NCBI RefSeq assembly: GCF_014192715.1
Contig: NZ_JACHYH010000001.1
Coordinates: 62,001-126,000, forward strand
DNA from: Luteibacter sp. Sphag1AF
GTDB taxonomy: Bacteria > Pseudomonadota > Gammaproteobacteria > Xanthomonadales > Rhodanobacteraceae
Direction of reading: 5' to 3'
Length of the DNA: 64,000 bases
The number at the start of each line of letters is the position of its first letter. Position 1 is the first letter of the stretch. Shown in pieces: positions 37,506 to 47,816 of the stretch. A program made the translations under genes and the position numbers. The notes under the pieces are model-generated. The model was not told where the DNA came from. It worked only from the letters and a program-made list of their open reading frames with translations, and did no database searches.

Positions 37506-37775
37506 CTACCGGATGATGAACGATGCCGGCACCTCGCCGGCGTCGATGTCTTCGCGATACAGCTCCTCCACCTGCGCCTGCACCGGACCTTCGTGCAGCC
37601 ACGCCTCAAGGTGGTCGATAGCCGTGGAATCGCCGTAAGCCACCACTTCCACGCTGCCATCGGCCAGATTGCGCGCATGGCCGGTGACCTTCAGCCGTAG
37701 TGCTTCCTCGCGCGCCGATGCGCGAAAGAACACGCCCTGCACCTGACCTCGCACCAGAAAACGTACGGCGTTCAT
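37506..37775 (-). CDS. acyP: Acylphosphatase
   Basis: An 89-residue enzyme hydrolysing acyl phosphates. Catalytic Arg18 is in VQGVFFRA and Asn36 in ARNLADGSVEV, as the family requires. It is convergent with the PCuAC gene (1-bp gap) and lies immediately downstream of the TlpA-like gene, probably co-transcribed. Confidence 0.95.
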   Translation of the reverse strand: MNAVRFLVRGQVQGVFFRASAREEALRLKVTGHARNLADGSVEVVAYGDSTAIDHLEAWLHEGPVQAQVEELYREDIDAGEVPASFIIR

Positions 37776-37777
37776 GG

Positions 37778-38248
37778 TTACTGACCTCGGGCGATGGCAT
37801 CGCCCAGTTTCTTTTCGGTGACCGGACCCACGAAGTGCTCCGCGATGTGGCCATCCGGCGCAATCAGATAAGTGGTGGGCAACCCACGCGGCATGCCAAA
37901 GTCCTTCGGCGGCTCCGTGGGATCAATCTGCGCGATGGGATACACGACCTTGTGTTTGTCCAGGAAGGCAAGCACGTCTTTCTTTTCCGTGTCCTCGAAG
38001 GCCAGACCGATAGCCTTCACGTTCGGATGGCTGGCAACAAACGCCGAAATGTCCGGCATTTCGGCAATGCATGGCACGCACCAGGTAGCCCAGTAATTCA
38101 CGATGACCCAATGGCCGCGCTGCGCGGCCAGGTCAAAGGTCTTGCCGGTGACCGTGGTCACTTTCAGCGCAGGCTTGACCGGATCGGCCGACATGGCAGG
38201 AAACGTGGCGAGTGCGAGCGCACCCAGGGCAAACAAGCGGAGAGTCAT
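37778..38248 (-). CDS. TlpA-like periplasmic thiol-disulfide protein
   Basis: A 156-residue thioredoxin-fold protein with a signal peptide (MTLRLFALGALALATFPAMSA) and a WCVPC active site (Cys57/Cys60). The cis-Pro is in GLPTTYLI. Such proteins reduce periplasmic disulfides, for example in cytochrome c or CuA maturation, which would fit the nearby Sco1/PCuAC genes. Its start overlaps the stop of the YihY gene by 4 bp. Confidence 0.9.
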   Translation of the reverse strand: MTLRLFALGALALATFPAMSADPVKPALKVTTVTGKTFDLAAQRGHWVIVNYWATWCVPCIAEMPDISAFVASHPNVKAIGLAFEDTEKKDVLAFLDKHKVVYPIAQIDPTEPPKDFGMPRGLPTTYLIAPDGHIAEHFVGPVTEKKLGDAIARGQ

Positions 38249-39513
38249 GCGGCGGAATCCTTTTGAATCACGGGATCGATACCCGGGGGAAAGAGGTCAT
38301 CAAGACGCGCACTGAGCGTAGCGTCAAGCGCTTGCGCCAGCGAATCGAGCAGCGTCAGCAGATCGGGGGGAAGCGTGATGCCCAGTGCATTGATCTGTTC
38401 GCGCGGATGCAGAGGCAGGCGATATTGCGTGCAACGGTACAGCCGCAGCAATTCGGTACTGTCCAGACTGCGCGACAGCAACCAGCCACCTGCCTCACCG
38501 CGCTGAATCATGTCCGCGCGTTGCAGGTCTTCAAAATAGGCGGCAATCGCGTTCGATTGCAGATACGGCTCGCGTAGACGGACAGTTGCCGGGTCCACGC
38601 TGTCGCCCGCGCGCTGGGCCTGCACGAAGTGTTGCAACACCACCAGCAAGCCAAGGAATTCGGCGCCTTCGGGCAGCGACTCATGCGGCACCACGTACTC
38701 GAACGCGGAAATGGATGCGGCAATCGACGCGCCCAGAATCACGATGATCCAGGACAGATAGATCCACAGCAGAAAGATTGGAATGGCCGCAAGCGCGCCG
38801 TAGATTTCCTGATACGTGGGCGCGTTGCGCACGAACAGTGTGAAACCCCAGCGGGCGATTTCAAACAGGATGGCACCCAGCAGCGCGCCAATGGCGGCAT
38901 GCCCGTACGGCACCCCCCGATTGGGGATCATCGTGTACATCAACCCCAGCGTCACGAAGGTAATGACAAACGGCAGCACGTTGAGCAGACGCGGCAAACC
39001 AAACTGGCTGGCCGCCTCGTTCACCATGGGAAACGCCGTGATGTAAGAACTCAGCACGAGGCCACCCACCACGAGAATGGGACCGAGCGTCAACGCTGCC
39101 CAATACAGCAACAGGCGGGACGTCCATCCACGCGCTTTGCGCACGCGCCAGATGCGGTTGAGGCGATCCTCGATGCTTATCATCATCGTGATGGCACTGA
39201 ACAGCATCACCAGAATACTGATGCCCGTAAGCTGGCTGGCCTTGTCGGCAAAGGCCAGCATGTATTCCTGCACCTTCAGGCCCGCAGCGGGCACGAAGTT
39301 CTCAAAGGCGTAATTGGCCAGGCTGCCACGCCATTCGGCGAACACGGGGAAGGCCGACAGGATGGCAAACACTGCCACGGTCAGCGGAACCAGCGACACC
39401 AGCGTCGTGTACGACAGCGCGCCGGCTGTCTCGAAGCACTTGTCGTCGAGAAAGCGAAGCCAGGTGAAGCGCGTGAAACTCAGCACGCGATCGCGATTGA
39501 AGCGCAACGCCAT
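38245..39513 (-). CDS. YihY/BrkB family inner-membrane protein
   Basis: A 422-residue protein. The first 290 residues hold about six membrane helices with the family's conserved TAGALSYTTLVSLVPLTVAVFA, MMISIEDRLNRIWRVR and YGALAAIPIFLLWIYLSW. A cytosolic C-terminal domain of about 130 residues follows. Once annotated as ribonuclease BN, the family is now considered a membrane protein of unknown function. The start at 39513 follows AAGGAT. Confidence 0.9.
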   Translation of the reverse strand: MALRFNRDRVLSFTRFTWLRFLDDKCFETAGALSYTTLVSLVPLTVAVFAILSAFPVFAEWRGSLANYAFENFVPAAGLKVQEYMLAFADKASQLTGISILVMLFSAITMMISIEDRLNRIWRVRKARGWTSRLLLYWAALTLGPILVVGGLVLSSYITAFPMVNEAASQFGLPRLLNVLPFVITFVTLGLMYTMIPNRGVPYGHAAIGALLGAILFEIARWGFTLFVRNAPTYQEIYGALAAIPIFLLWIYLSWIIVILGASIAASISAFEYVVPHESLPEGAEFLGLLVVLQHFVQAQRAGDSVDPATVRLREPYLQSNAIAAYFEDLQRADMIQRGEAGGWLLSRSLDSTELLRLYRCTQYRLPLHPREQINALGITLPPDLLTLLDSLAQALDATLSARLDDLFPPGIDPVIQKDSAA

Positions 39514-39616
39514 GTCGATCCTTATCTTTAACGTGAGCACCTGCCATTGAGGATGCACGCGACGGCGACGACACCGGCGCAGCATGTCCAGAGCATCCCA
39601 ACTTCTGCGAGACTAG

Positions 39617-40587
<971 letters not shown>

Positions 40588-40667
40588 ACCGTGCACCGCA
40601 GCATGGACGCGGCCGGGCGAGTTGGCGCACCCTTGGCGTCTGCCACGACGATGCGATGGAGAACCCC

Positions 40668-42362
40668 ATGAGTTTTCTGCAGGACGCCCCGAAACTCGCC
40701 CACCCGTACCGCAATGACCGCGTGCTCCACGCCTTTCTCGGACGTGCGTTGCCCGGCGACCGCTTCGACGCACTGGAGCCGGACCTGGATGCGCTGAGCG
40801 ATTACGCCGTGATGGCATGGCGACGTCGCGAACTCACGCCGCGCCGCGAGCCAGAGCTTACCCAGTGGGACGCATGGGGTCGCCGCGTCGACCGCATCGC
40901 GCTGACTCCGGCATGGGAAGAAGGTCCGCACATCACAACCACACACCGTGTGCTTTCCAGTGGACATGCCGATTCGCCTTATGCGCGCATCGAGCAGTTC
41001 GCCCGCGTGTACCTCTATCACGTGGCCAGCGAGTTCTACACCTGCCCGCTTGCCATGACCGACGGCGCTGCCACGGCGCTGAAGGCGTCAGGCAATCGCG
41101 AACTCACCAGCCGCGCACTGCCACACTTTCTCAGCGCGGAGGCAGGCAATTTCTGGCTCTCCGGCCAATGGATGACGGAAACCCCGGGGGGCTCGGACGT
41201 TGGCCGTACGGAAACCACCGCGCGCATGGACGAGCACGGCCAGTGGCGCCTCTACGGACGCAAATGGTTCAGCTCGGCCGTTGTGGGCGAAGCCGCGCTC
41301 GCGCTGGCTCGCCCGGACGGCGCAGGCGGCGGCACCTCCGCGCTGGCGTTGTTCTATGTGGAAACCAAAGACGCCCAGGGTGCCTGGCAGGGCGTGACGA
41401 TCGACCGCCTGAAGCACAAGCTCGGCACACGCGAGCTGCCCACCGCCGAAATCCATCTGGACGGCGTACCGGCCACGCCGGTAGGCGCGCTGGATCACGG
41501 CGTGCGGCAGATCACCCCGATGCTCAATGTCACCCGTACGTGGAACGCGGTGTGTGCCATTGCCAGCATGGCGCGTGCCATCTCGCTGGCACGCGACTAC
41601 GCGGGCCGGCGCAGCGTCTTCGGCTCGCGCCTGATCGACCAGCCCCTGCACGCACGCACCCTGGCCGACATGCAGGCCGAATTCGAAGCATCGTTCGCCC
41701 TCACCTTTTTCGTGGTCGAATTGCTGGACCGTGTGGAACAAGGCATGGCGGCGGCCCATGAGCCGGCGCTGCTGCGCCTGCTGACGCCGATGGCCAAGCT
41801 GTGGACCGGCAAGATGGCCATCCGCATCACCTCCGAGGCCATCGAGTGCTTTGGCGGCGCGGGTTATATCGAAGACACGGGGCTGCCGCAGTTGCTTCGC
41901 GACGCGCAGGTTTATGCCATCTGGGAAGGCACGACCAACGTGCTGTCACTGGACACGCTGCGTGCCTTCGGCCCGGCGGGACTGCAACCGATGCGCGAGG
42001 CACTGGACCAGTTGCTGGCAGGCCACAGCGGACACGAGCGCGTGGCCATCGACGAAACCTTCATCAACGCCGAGCGCCTGCTCACGTCGCTGCAAAATGA
42101 CCGCGCCGGGCTGGAGGCATGCGCCCGGGGCATCGCCATCACGCTGTCACGGGTGATGGCCGCCGCCTTGCTCGCTCACGCGGCGCACTGGGCCAGCAGC
42201 CACGGCGACCCGCGACCGGCCGCCGCATTCCGCCGATTCCTGGGATTGGGGCTGGATCGCCTGGTGGTCCATGAGCGCTCCGACGATGTCATGCTGGCAG
42301 CTGATCTGGCCAGCAGCCCGGAACCTTCCACGGGCACTCACCGCAGCTTCCAGGGAGCCTGA
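40668..42362 (+). CDS. AidB-like acyl-CoA dehydrogenase family flavoprotein
   Basis: A 564-residue FAD protein. The length, the N-terminal extension ([20 protein letters not shown]) and [18 protein letters not shown] place it with AidB rather than short-chain dehydrogenases. [13 protein letters not shown] and the ATP-like [12 protein letters not shown] region are conserved. AidB is an alkylation-inducible flavoprotein with weak isovaleryl-CoA dehydrogenase activity. GGAG at about 40658 favours the start at 40668 over an in-frame ATG at 40656. Confidence 0.85.
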   Translation: MSFLQDAPKLAHPYRNDRVLHAFLGRALPGDRFDALEPDLDALSDYAVMAWRRRELTPRREPELTQWDAWGRRVDRIALTPAWEEGPHITTTHRVLSSGHADSPYARIEQFARVYLYHVASEFYTCPLAMTDGAATALKASGNRELTSRALPHFLSAEAGNFWLSGQWMTETPGGSDVGRTETTARMDEHGQWRLYGRKWFSSAVVGEAALALARPDGAGGGTSALALFYVETKDAQGAWQGVTIDRLKHKLGTRELPTAEIHLDGVPATPVGALDHGVRQITPMLNVTRTWNAVCAIASMARAISLARDYAGRRSVFGSRLIDQPLHARTLADMQAEFEASFALTFFVVELLDRVEQGMAAAHEPALLRLLTPMAKLWTGKMAIRITSEAIECFGGAGYIEDTGLPQLLRDAQVYAIWEGTTNVLSLDTLRAFGPAGLQPMREALDQLLAGHSGHERVAIDETFINAERLLTSLQNDRAGLEACARGIAITLSRVMAAALLAHAAHWASSHGDPRPAAAFRRFLGLGLDRLVVHERSDDVMLAADLASSPEPSTGTHRSFQGA

Positions 42363-42411
42363 CCGGTTTGAGGTAAACTGCCCGCTTGCCTTCCCGCACT
42401 CCCAGGCCATC

Positions 42412-42897
42412 ATGCAGCAGCTCACGATCATCACCACTGGCGGCACCATCGACAAGGTCTACTTCGACGACAAGTCGGACTACCAGATCGGCGCCCCGCA
42501 GATTGGCGACATCCTGACGCAGCTTGGCGTCGCGTTCCGATTCGACGTGATTCCCATCCTGCGCAAGGACAGCCTCCACGTCACGGCGGAAGACCGTGCG
42601 CTGATCCGCAGCACCATCGAAGCGCAGCCGACCTCGCATGTGCTGATTACCCATGGCACCGACACGATGGTGGAAACCGCGCAGGTGCTCATGGGCATCC
42701 CGGGCAAGGTCATCGTGCTGACCGGCGCCCTGAACCCCGCACGTTTCCAGGGTTCGGACGCCGTCTTCAACATTGGATGCGCCGTTGGCGCGGTGCAGAC
42801 GCTGGAAGAAGGCGTCTACATCGCCATGAACGGCCGTGTGTGGGACCCGTCGAAAGTCCGCAAGAATCGCGACGCCAACCGCTTCGAAGCGGTCTGA
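42412..42897 (+). CDS. Single-domain asparaginase-like protein
   Basis: 161 residues that match only the N-terminal domain of type I/II L-asparaginases. ITTGGTIDK and THGTDTMVETA hold the two catalytic Thr, and VLTGALNPARFQGSDA follows. Full asparaginases are about 330 residues, so the C-terminal domain that completes the active site in a dimer is absent. The ORF is intact and not followed by a remnant, so this is a stand-alone family rather than a fresh truncation. Activity is uncertain. Confidence 0.8.
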   Translation: MQQLTIITTGGTIDKVYFDDKSDYQIGAPQIGDILTQLGVAFRFDVIPILRKDSLHVTAEDRALIRSTIEAQPTSHVLITHGTDTMVETAQVLMGIPGKVIVLTGALNPARFQGSDAVFNIGCAVGAVQTLEEGVYIAMNGRVWDPSKVRKNRDANRFEAV

Positions 42898-42900
42898 CGT

Positions 42901-44238
42901 TCAGCGCACACGCAGCGAGCGGTCTTCAGACACCGCATCCACCGTGGCTCCGGCATCGGCAAGTCCGGCGCCGCAGCCACCCGTACAGCGTCCCGGCAGC
43001 GGCCGGGCGTTGTCCATCAGCTGTTGCATTACGGCATCTACCGAGATCGCCGGGTCCACCGCGCGCATCAGCGCCACCAACCCTGCCACGTGCGGTGCTG
43101 CCATCGACGTACCTGCGTAGTAGCTGAAGCCCGCACGCTCGCGCCCCCGCTCACCGGCATCCACCGACGACACCACGTTGTTTTCTTTCGCCCCATTGTT
43201 GGACCCGCCTGGAGCCGACAACGTCACGCCTTTGCCAAAGTTGGAATATCCGGCCACATCGCCTTTGCGTCCCAGCGCCGCCACGGCGACCACGCCGGGG
43301 CAATTCGCGGGCGACGCGTAATTCACGTTCACCGACGAATTGCCCGCTGCCACCACAACGACGCTACCGTTGGCACGCGCCTTCGATATGGCCCGCGAAA
43401 AGGCACGGCCGCACGATGACAGCGAGCCGAGGCTCAGGTTGATGACGTCGGCGCGATGCGGGTTGAGCGGCACGCCTTTCACTTTTCCGCCCGAGGCCCA
43501 CACGATGGCGTCGGCGATATCGGAGGTAGCGCCGCCACACGCGCCCAGCACGCGGACAGGCAACACTTTTGCCTCCGGTGCAACGCCCGCAATTCCCTGC
43601 CCGTTGCCCTGCCGCCCCACAGCGATGCCGGCCACGTGCGAGCCATGCCAGGACGAAGGAATAAACGATCTGGCCCCACATTGCCCCGCTTCGTTCCAGT
43701 CGCCTTCATCGGCAGGGTCAGCATCACGTCCATCGCCGTCGCGTGCATCCGTCGCTTCACTGATGAAGTCGTAGCCGGGCAATCGCTGACTGTCCAGGTC
43801 CGGATGCGGCACGATGCCGGTGTCCAGCACTGCCACGACGGTACCTTCTCCCTTCGTACGCTTCCATGCCACTTCGACATCCATGCCAACCTTCGCGTCA
43901 TGCAGTGACCATTGTTTTTTCCACAACGGATCGGTGACGCGAAGCGCCTGCATGTAGATGTCTTCTTCCACATCCACCACGCCCCGCCCGTGGGCGACGG
44001 ACTCCATCGTCATGCCCGGCTCAAGTTCGAACACTTCGCCACCCGCCGCCAGTGAGCGCACGTGTGTTACACCTCGCCGCGAGCCGGTGGAAAACGCACG
44101 GGAGCTGTCGGCCCTGGCATGGCGCGCCATGGCGTCGTTCTCGAAATGAACAATGACGCGACGGGGCGACGATGGCGCGGCAGCCTGCGCACCCATCGCG
44201 ACAAACAGCAGACATCCTGCAAACAGACGAGTCGACAT
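42901..44238 (-). CDS. Secreted S8 (subtilisin-like) serine protease
   Basis: A 445-residue exported protease: signal peptide (MSTRLFAGCLLFVAMGAQAA), a short propeptide region, then the S8 catalytic domain. The triad is Asp139 (VAVLDTGI), His198 (SSWHGSHVAG) and Ser378 (GTSMAAPHVAG). Paired Cys suggest disulfides. The start at 44238 is set by AAAGGA six nt upstream. It is convergent with the asparaginase-like gene and lies downstream of the M4 protease on the same strand, but a terminator separates them. Confidence 0.93.
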   Translation of the reverse strand: MSTRLFAGCLLFVAMGAQAAAPSSPRRVIVHFENDAMARHARADSSRAFSTGSRRGVTHVRSLAAGGEVFELEPGMTMESVAHGRGVVDVEEDIYMQALRVTDPLWKKQWSLHDAKVGMDVEVAWKRTKGEGTVVAVLDTGIVPHPDLDSQRLPGYDFISEATDARDGDGRDADPADEGDWNEAGQCGARSFIPSSWHGSHVAGIAVGRQGNGQGIAGVAPEAKVLPVRVLGACGGATSDIADAIVWASGGKVKGVPLNPHRADVINLSLGSLSSCGRAFSRAISKARANGSVVVVAAGNSSVNVNYASPANCPGVVAVAALGRKGDVAGYSNFGKGVTLSAPGGSNNGAKENNVVSSVDAGERGRERAGFSYYAGTSMAAPHVAGLVALMRAVDPAISVDAVMQQLMDNARPLPGRCTGGCGAGLADAGATVDAVSEDRSLRVR

Positions 44239-44411
44239 GACCATTCCTTTGAGTTGGGGAACGGACATGCTGAAGATATCGGCGGTTGCTGGTGATGAGT
44301 GTTTGGCGTCGCTATGCGTAGTAGTTGCGCAGAAGAAACCAGCGGGCGAACTCAACGAGCGGACGGCCCGCGAGCGATATCTGCGACGCGCGGCACCGAC
44401 GTCAACAGGCG

Positions 44412-44441
44412 AAAAAAAGCCCGGGCGGCTCCGCCCGGGCT
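44412..44441 (-). terminator. Intrinsic terminator of the M4 protease gene
   Basis: An 11-bp GC-rich stem (AGCCCGGGCGG with CCGCCCGGGCT) is followed, on the minus strand, by a run of seven T. It is a strong rho-independent terminator 24 bp beyond the protease stop. Confidence 0.88.
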
Positions 44442-44464
44442 CTCTTCTCACTCAACGCCAAGTA

Positions 44465-46309
44465 TTACCAGGTAGCGAGCAGCGACACACCGCTGAACGC
44501 GGAATAGCCGCGAACCTTGATGTAGTACGTGCCGGCCGAGGTGCCCGTGAACGTGCAGGTCTCGGCATTGCCCGACAGGTACGGACGGCAGCCGTAGCTG
44601 GACGTGGTCGGCGCGGAGCCGAACTTCACATACAGGTCAGCGTCGCCGGTGCCACCGGACATTTTGATGACCAGGGTCTTGCCGGCCGGAACCACGACGG
44701 TGTAGTTAAGTTCCTGGCTGGCGCTGCCGGAAAGGCCAGTGACGGCCGTACCGTTGGTCAGAGCCGTGCTGCCGCCGGTGCCACCCGAGCAGCTGACACC
44801 GACGCCAGTGAACGCTGCGGTGACATCTGCCTTGGTGTAGCCAAGGTCCACGGCGGCACTTTCAACGCCGCACGCGCCGGAGTTGAACGTGCTGGAAGCG
44901 GTCCAGTACACGGCATTCGCGCGGGCGAAAGCCTTGAACGCCTTGGCCGTATCCCAGCCAGAGGTCTTGGCCAGCAGGCAGAACGCCTTGTTGTACACGC
45001 CGCTGGAGTAATGGACGTCCAGGCTGCTGGTGTAGTTCGCAGCATTGTCGATCGAGGCACCATCCTGGGTCGGGTTACACATGTAGCGCAGTGCGCCGGT
45101 GCCCTTGAAGATGTCCGAGCCAACCAGGAAGTCGTTGGTGCCACGGTCAAAGTATTTCACCGCCTCGCCAGCCATGTCCGAGAACGCCTCATTCATGCCG
45201 CCGGACTGGCCGCTGTAGGTGAGGTTGGAATGCTGCTCGGTGTAACCATGGCTGATTTCATGACCGGTCACGTCGAGGGCCACCAGCGGATAGAACGTGC
45301 TGGCACCGTCGCCGAAGGTCATCTGGGTGCCATCCCAGTAGGCGTTTTCGTAGTTCTTGCTGTAGTGCACCTTCATCAGCAGCACCTGGTTCAACGGCGG
45401 CGCGCCCATGTAAGACACATACATGTCATGCACCACACCACCGAAGTGATGCGCATCGTTGATCGGCGAGTAAGCGCCGTTGATGGCATCGCTGACGCTG
45501 CCCGTCACGCCCGTGGCGCTACCGGCGGTACAGGTGAATGAGTAGAGCGTGCCGGCACCCGTTCCCTGGTTCAGGTTGTAGGTTTTGACATTGGCATTGG
45601 ACGCCGTGCAGGACGTGCCCGACTGCGTCACGGCAAGATAAGGATGCGAACCGGTGGTGCCGGTGTACGTGTACTGGCCCACCTTCTGGTTACCGCCCGG
45701 ACCCGTGGCGCTGTAGTCAGCGGTGGTCAGACCTTCCCATTGCTGGATCACTTCGCCGGTGTTGGCGTCGATGATCGCGGTGGGACGCGACGGCTGATCG
45801 CCGCCGGACACGTACGAGGTCAGGTAGACCAGACGTGCCGCGCCACCTTCCACCGGATACACGTACAGATCAGCCTTGCTGTTCGAGATGGGGGCAGAGC
45901 CCGCCACCAGCGAACGCGACTGGCGCTGAAGGACGGCCAGCGCTGCTGCACCCGTGATCTTCGGCGTTACCGATGCCAGATCAACACCGAGGTCCTGGGC
46001 GACGACGCCCGAGGCAACCAGGGCATTTCCCTGCGCATCCTGTTCAACCGCGATGTCGCGACCGAAGACGGGAACGCCCTTGAACGTCTGCTGCATGCGC
46101 ACCGTCTGCGTGCCACGCACGGTCGGCAGAGCGGCTTTTGCAACGAATGCGTTGTCGGCGCTGAGGCCAAGACGCGTGACCAGCTGATTGGTCGGGGTAA
46201 CACCCAGCGACTGCGCCTGCAGGTGCTGTTCGGTCGCGGCGGTCGCGATCGTGGTGGCAGTAAGCCCCAATGCAGCCACAAGCAATTTCAAGCGAACATG
46301 ACTTGCCAT
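44465..46309 (-). CDS. Secreted M4 (thermolysin/elastase-like) metalloprotease with PPC domain
   Basis: A 614-residue extracellular protease made as a precursor: signal peptide (to about residue 25), an FTP/PepSY propeptide (about 30-195), then the zinc peptidase. HEISH (350-354) binds zinc, NEAFSD (373-378) supplies the third ligand, and the transition-state His is in LDVHYSSGVYNKAF. The last 100 residues form a PPC beta-sandwich often processed during secretion. A strong GGAGGAGG ribosome site precedes the ATG at 46309. It resembles LasB/vibriolysin and is probably exported by a type II system. Confidence 0.95.
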   Translation of the reverse strand: MASHVRLKLLVAALGLTATTIATAATEQHLQAQSLGVTPTNQLVTRLGLSADNAFVAKAALPTVRGTQTVRMQQTFKGVPVFGRDIAVEQDAQGNALVASGVVAQDLGVDLASVTPKITGAAALAVLQRQSRSLVAGSAPISNSKADLYVYPVEGGAARLVYLTSYVSGGDQPSRPTAIIDANTGEVIQQWEGLTTADYSATGPGGNQKVGQYTYTGTTGSHPYLAVTQSGTSCTASNANVKTYNLNQGTGAGTLYSFTCTAGSATGVTGSVSDAINGAYSPINDAHHFGGVVHDMYVSYMGAPPLNQVLLMKVHYSKNYENAYWDGTQMTFGDGASTFYPLVALDVTGHEISHGYTEQHSNLTYSGQSGGMNEAFSDMAGEAVKYFDRGTNDFLVGSDIFKGTGALRYMCNPTQDGASIDNAANYTSSLDVHYSSGVYNKAFCLLAKTSGWDTAKAFKAFARANAVYWTASSTFNSGACGVESAAVDLGYTKADVTAAFTGVGVSCSGGTGGSTALTNGTAVTGLSGSASQELNYTVVVPAGKTLVIKMSGGTGDADLYVKFGSAPTTSSYGCRPYLSGNAETCTFTGTSAGTYYIKVRGYSAFSGVSLLATW

Positions 46310-46615
46310 TACGTCCTCCTCCAGAGGATGGGCACGGCACGGCCCCTGCGGCCGGTCGGACCACATCCAAACGTATGAACCGCGCATGGCGCGGCAGTAT
46401 GTTTGCCTTGCGATTCCGTATCCGTCCGGGCGTCGTTCTCTCCTCCTGCATCCGTAGAGGAACAACATGGACATGAAAATGATGAACGCGGAACGACGGT
46501 CCCACGTAACCGGAATCGACGCGCCAGCCTCCCAACCGGTCGTCGGGGACAGAAACTAGCGCAACAGCCAGAGGGGAACTACCTAGGGATTACCCTAGGG
46601 TTGCCATGCGATGCG
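46310..46615. other. 306-bp regulatory gap upstream of the M4 protease
   Basis: No credible gene is present. The gap contains the protease leader with its strong ribosome site next to 46310 and, close to the sufT stop, the palindrome at 46582-46599. Confidence 0.5.
46582..46599. promoter_or_regulatory. CCTAGGG palindrome upstream of the M4 protease
   Basis: CCTAGGG-ATTA-CCCTAGG is a perfect 7-bp inverted repeat with a 4-bp spacer, about 275 bp upstream of the protease start and 17 bp beyond the sufT stop. It has the size of a site for a dimeric NarL/LuxR-type response regulator. The regulator is not known. Confidence 0.45.
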
Positions 46616-47173
46616 TCAGAGCATGCCTGTTTCGAGCTTCGCGGCATCGGACATCATGGAATGATTCCACGGTGGATCGAACACGAGATCCACATCGGCT
46701 TCGTTCACTGTGGGAATGAGTTCGAGCTTCGTGCGCACGTCATCCACAAGAATGTCGCCCATGCCGCAACCGGGCGCGGTGAGCGTCATTTTCACGTATG
46801 CCTTGCGCGCGCCATCATCGCCGCGCTCAAGACTCACGTCGTACACAAGACCGAGCTCAACCACGTTGATGGGAATTTCCGGATCGAAACACGTGCGCAG
46901 TTGCTGCCACACCAGTTTCTCCACGTCGTCGTCGCTTGCCCCTTCGGCCAGTTCGATCGGACGCGGCGGTTCCTTGCCAAGTGCATCGGCATCGTTGCCT
47001 GCGATACGGAAAAGATTGCCTTCCACATATACGGTGAAGCTGCCGCCCAATGCTTGGGTGATGTAGCCAATCTGCCCTGCGGGCAGCGTGACTGTTTCAC
47101 CCTGGGGCACCATGACCGCCTGGCAGTCGCGCTCCAGTGTGAAGGGCTCGCTGCTGAGACTGAAACCGCTCAT
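46616..47173 (-). CDS. sufT: Fe-S cluster assembly factor SufT
   Basis: A 185-residue protein. The N-terminal extension (VMVPQGETVTLPAGQIGYITQALGGSFTV) and the DUF59/MIP18 domain (DPEIPINVVELGLVYDV, then TLTAPGCGMGDIL with the conserved Cys) define SufT. It helps mature Fe-S proteins under high demand. It is not next to other suf genes here. It is divergent from the small membrane protein gene. Confidence 0.9.
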   Translation of the reverse strand: MSGFSLSSEPFTLERDCQAVMVPQGETVTLPAGQIGYITQALGGSFTVYVEGNLFRIAGNDADALGKEPPRPIELAEGASDDDVEKLVWQQLRTCFDPEIPINVVELGLVYDVSLERGDDGARKAYVKMTLTAPGCGMGDILVDDVRTKLELIPTVNEADVDLVFDPPWNHSMMSDAAKLETGML

Positions 47174-47366
47174 GCCTGTCCTGAGATGGGGCCGCTTACG
47201 GCCGCAAAGTCGTTCATTATGCCGCCCATCGGGCGATACCGCTAAGGTTTGGGCGTAATGGCGCTTCTCAAGACGCGGGAAGGCGCCCGCGAGCCAGCCG
47301 GGTTATGATCCCCGTTTTTCGCCCACAGGGTTCCCACGACCGTGCCAGCCCTCCTGAAGGCTACCG

Positions 47367-47816
47367 ATGCCGTCTGATCGTCTGCGCGCCCTTGCGGGCC
47401 AACTGTTCACCGTCCTGTGCGCCGTCATGTTCGGCCTTGCCGTGGGCGCCATCTGGATGCTGCCGTCCATGTTCTACGGACGCGCACTGCCGTTGCTCGC
47501 GCTGCCTGCGGGCTGGGTGCTGGGTGTGGTCGTGCGCCGCTGGCTGCGCGCTTCGGGCCTGTATGGCGCTGTCGTGGCGGCTATCGCCACCCTGGTCGCC
47601 TGCGTCTACACGGCGTGCCTCGTGTCCGCCGCGATGATCGCCGCATCCATGGGCATGGGCTTCGGCGACGCGTTATCCGACGCCGGCGCTCACATGCTGC
47701 TGGAACTGGCGTGGCTGGGCGTCGGGGCGCAGGAACTGGCCTGGTATGCCGCCGGCGCCCTTCTGTCCGCCTTCGTGGCGTGGCCCCTCAGGCGTCGAGC
47801 GCCTTCGTCGCGCTGA
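47367..47816 (+). CDS. Small integral membrane protein of unknown function
   Basis: 149 residues with four strongly hydrophobic stretches (LFTVLCAVMFGLAVGAIWML, LPLLALPAGWVLGVVV, AVVAAIATLVACVYTACLVSAAMI and ELAWYAAGALLSAFVAW). No family recognised. GAAGG precedes the ATG at 47367. The 3' end overlaps the convergent pntB gene by 29 bp. Confidence 0.7.
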   Translation: MPSDRLRALAGQLFTVLCAVMFGLAVGAIWMLPSMFYGRALPLLALPAGWVLGVVVRRWLRASGLYGAVVAAIATLVACVYTACLVSAAMIAASMGMGFGDALSDAGAHMLLELAWLGVGAQELAWYAAGALLSAFVAWPLRRRAPSSR

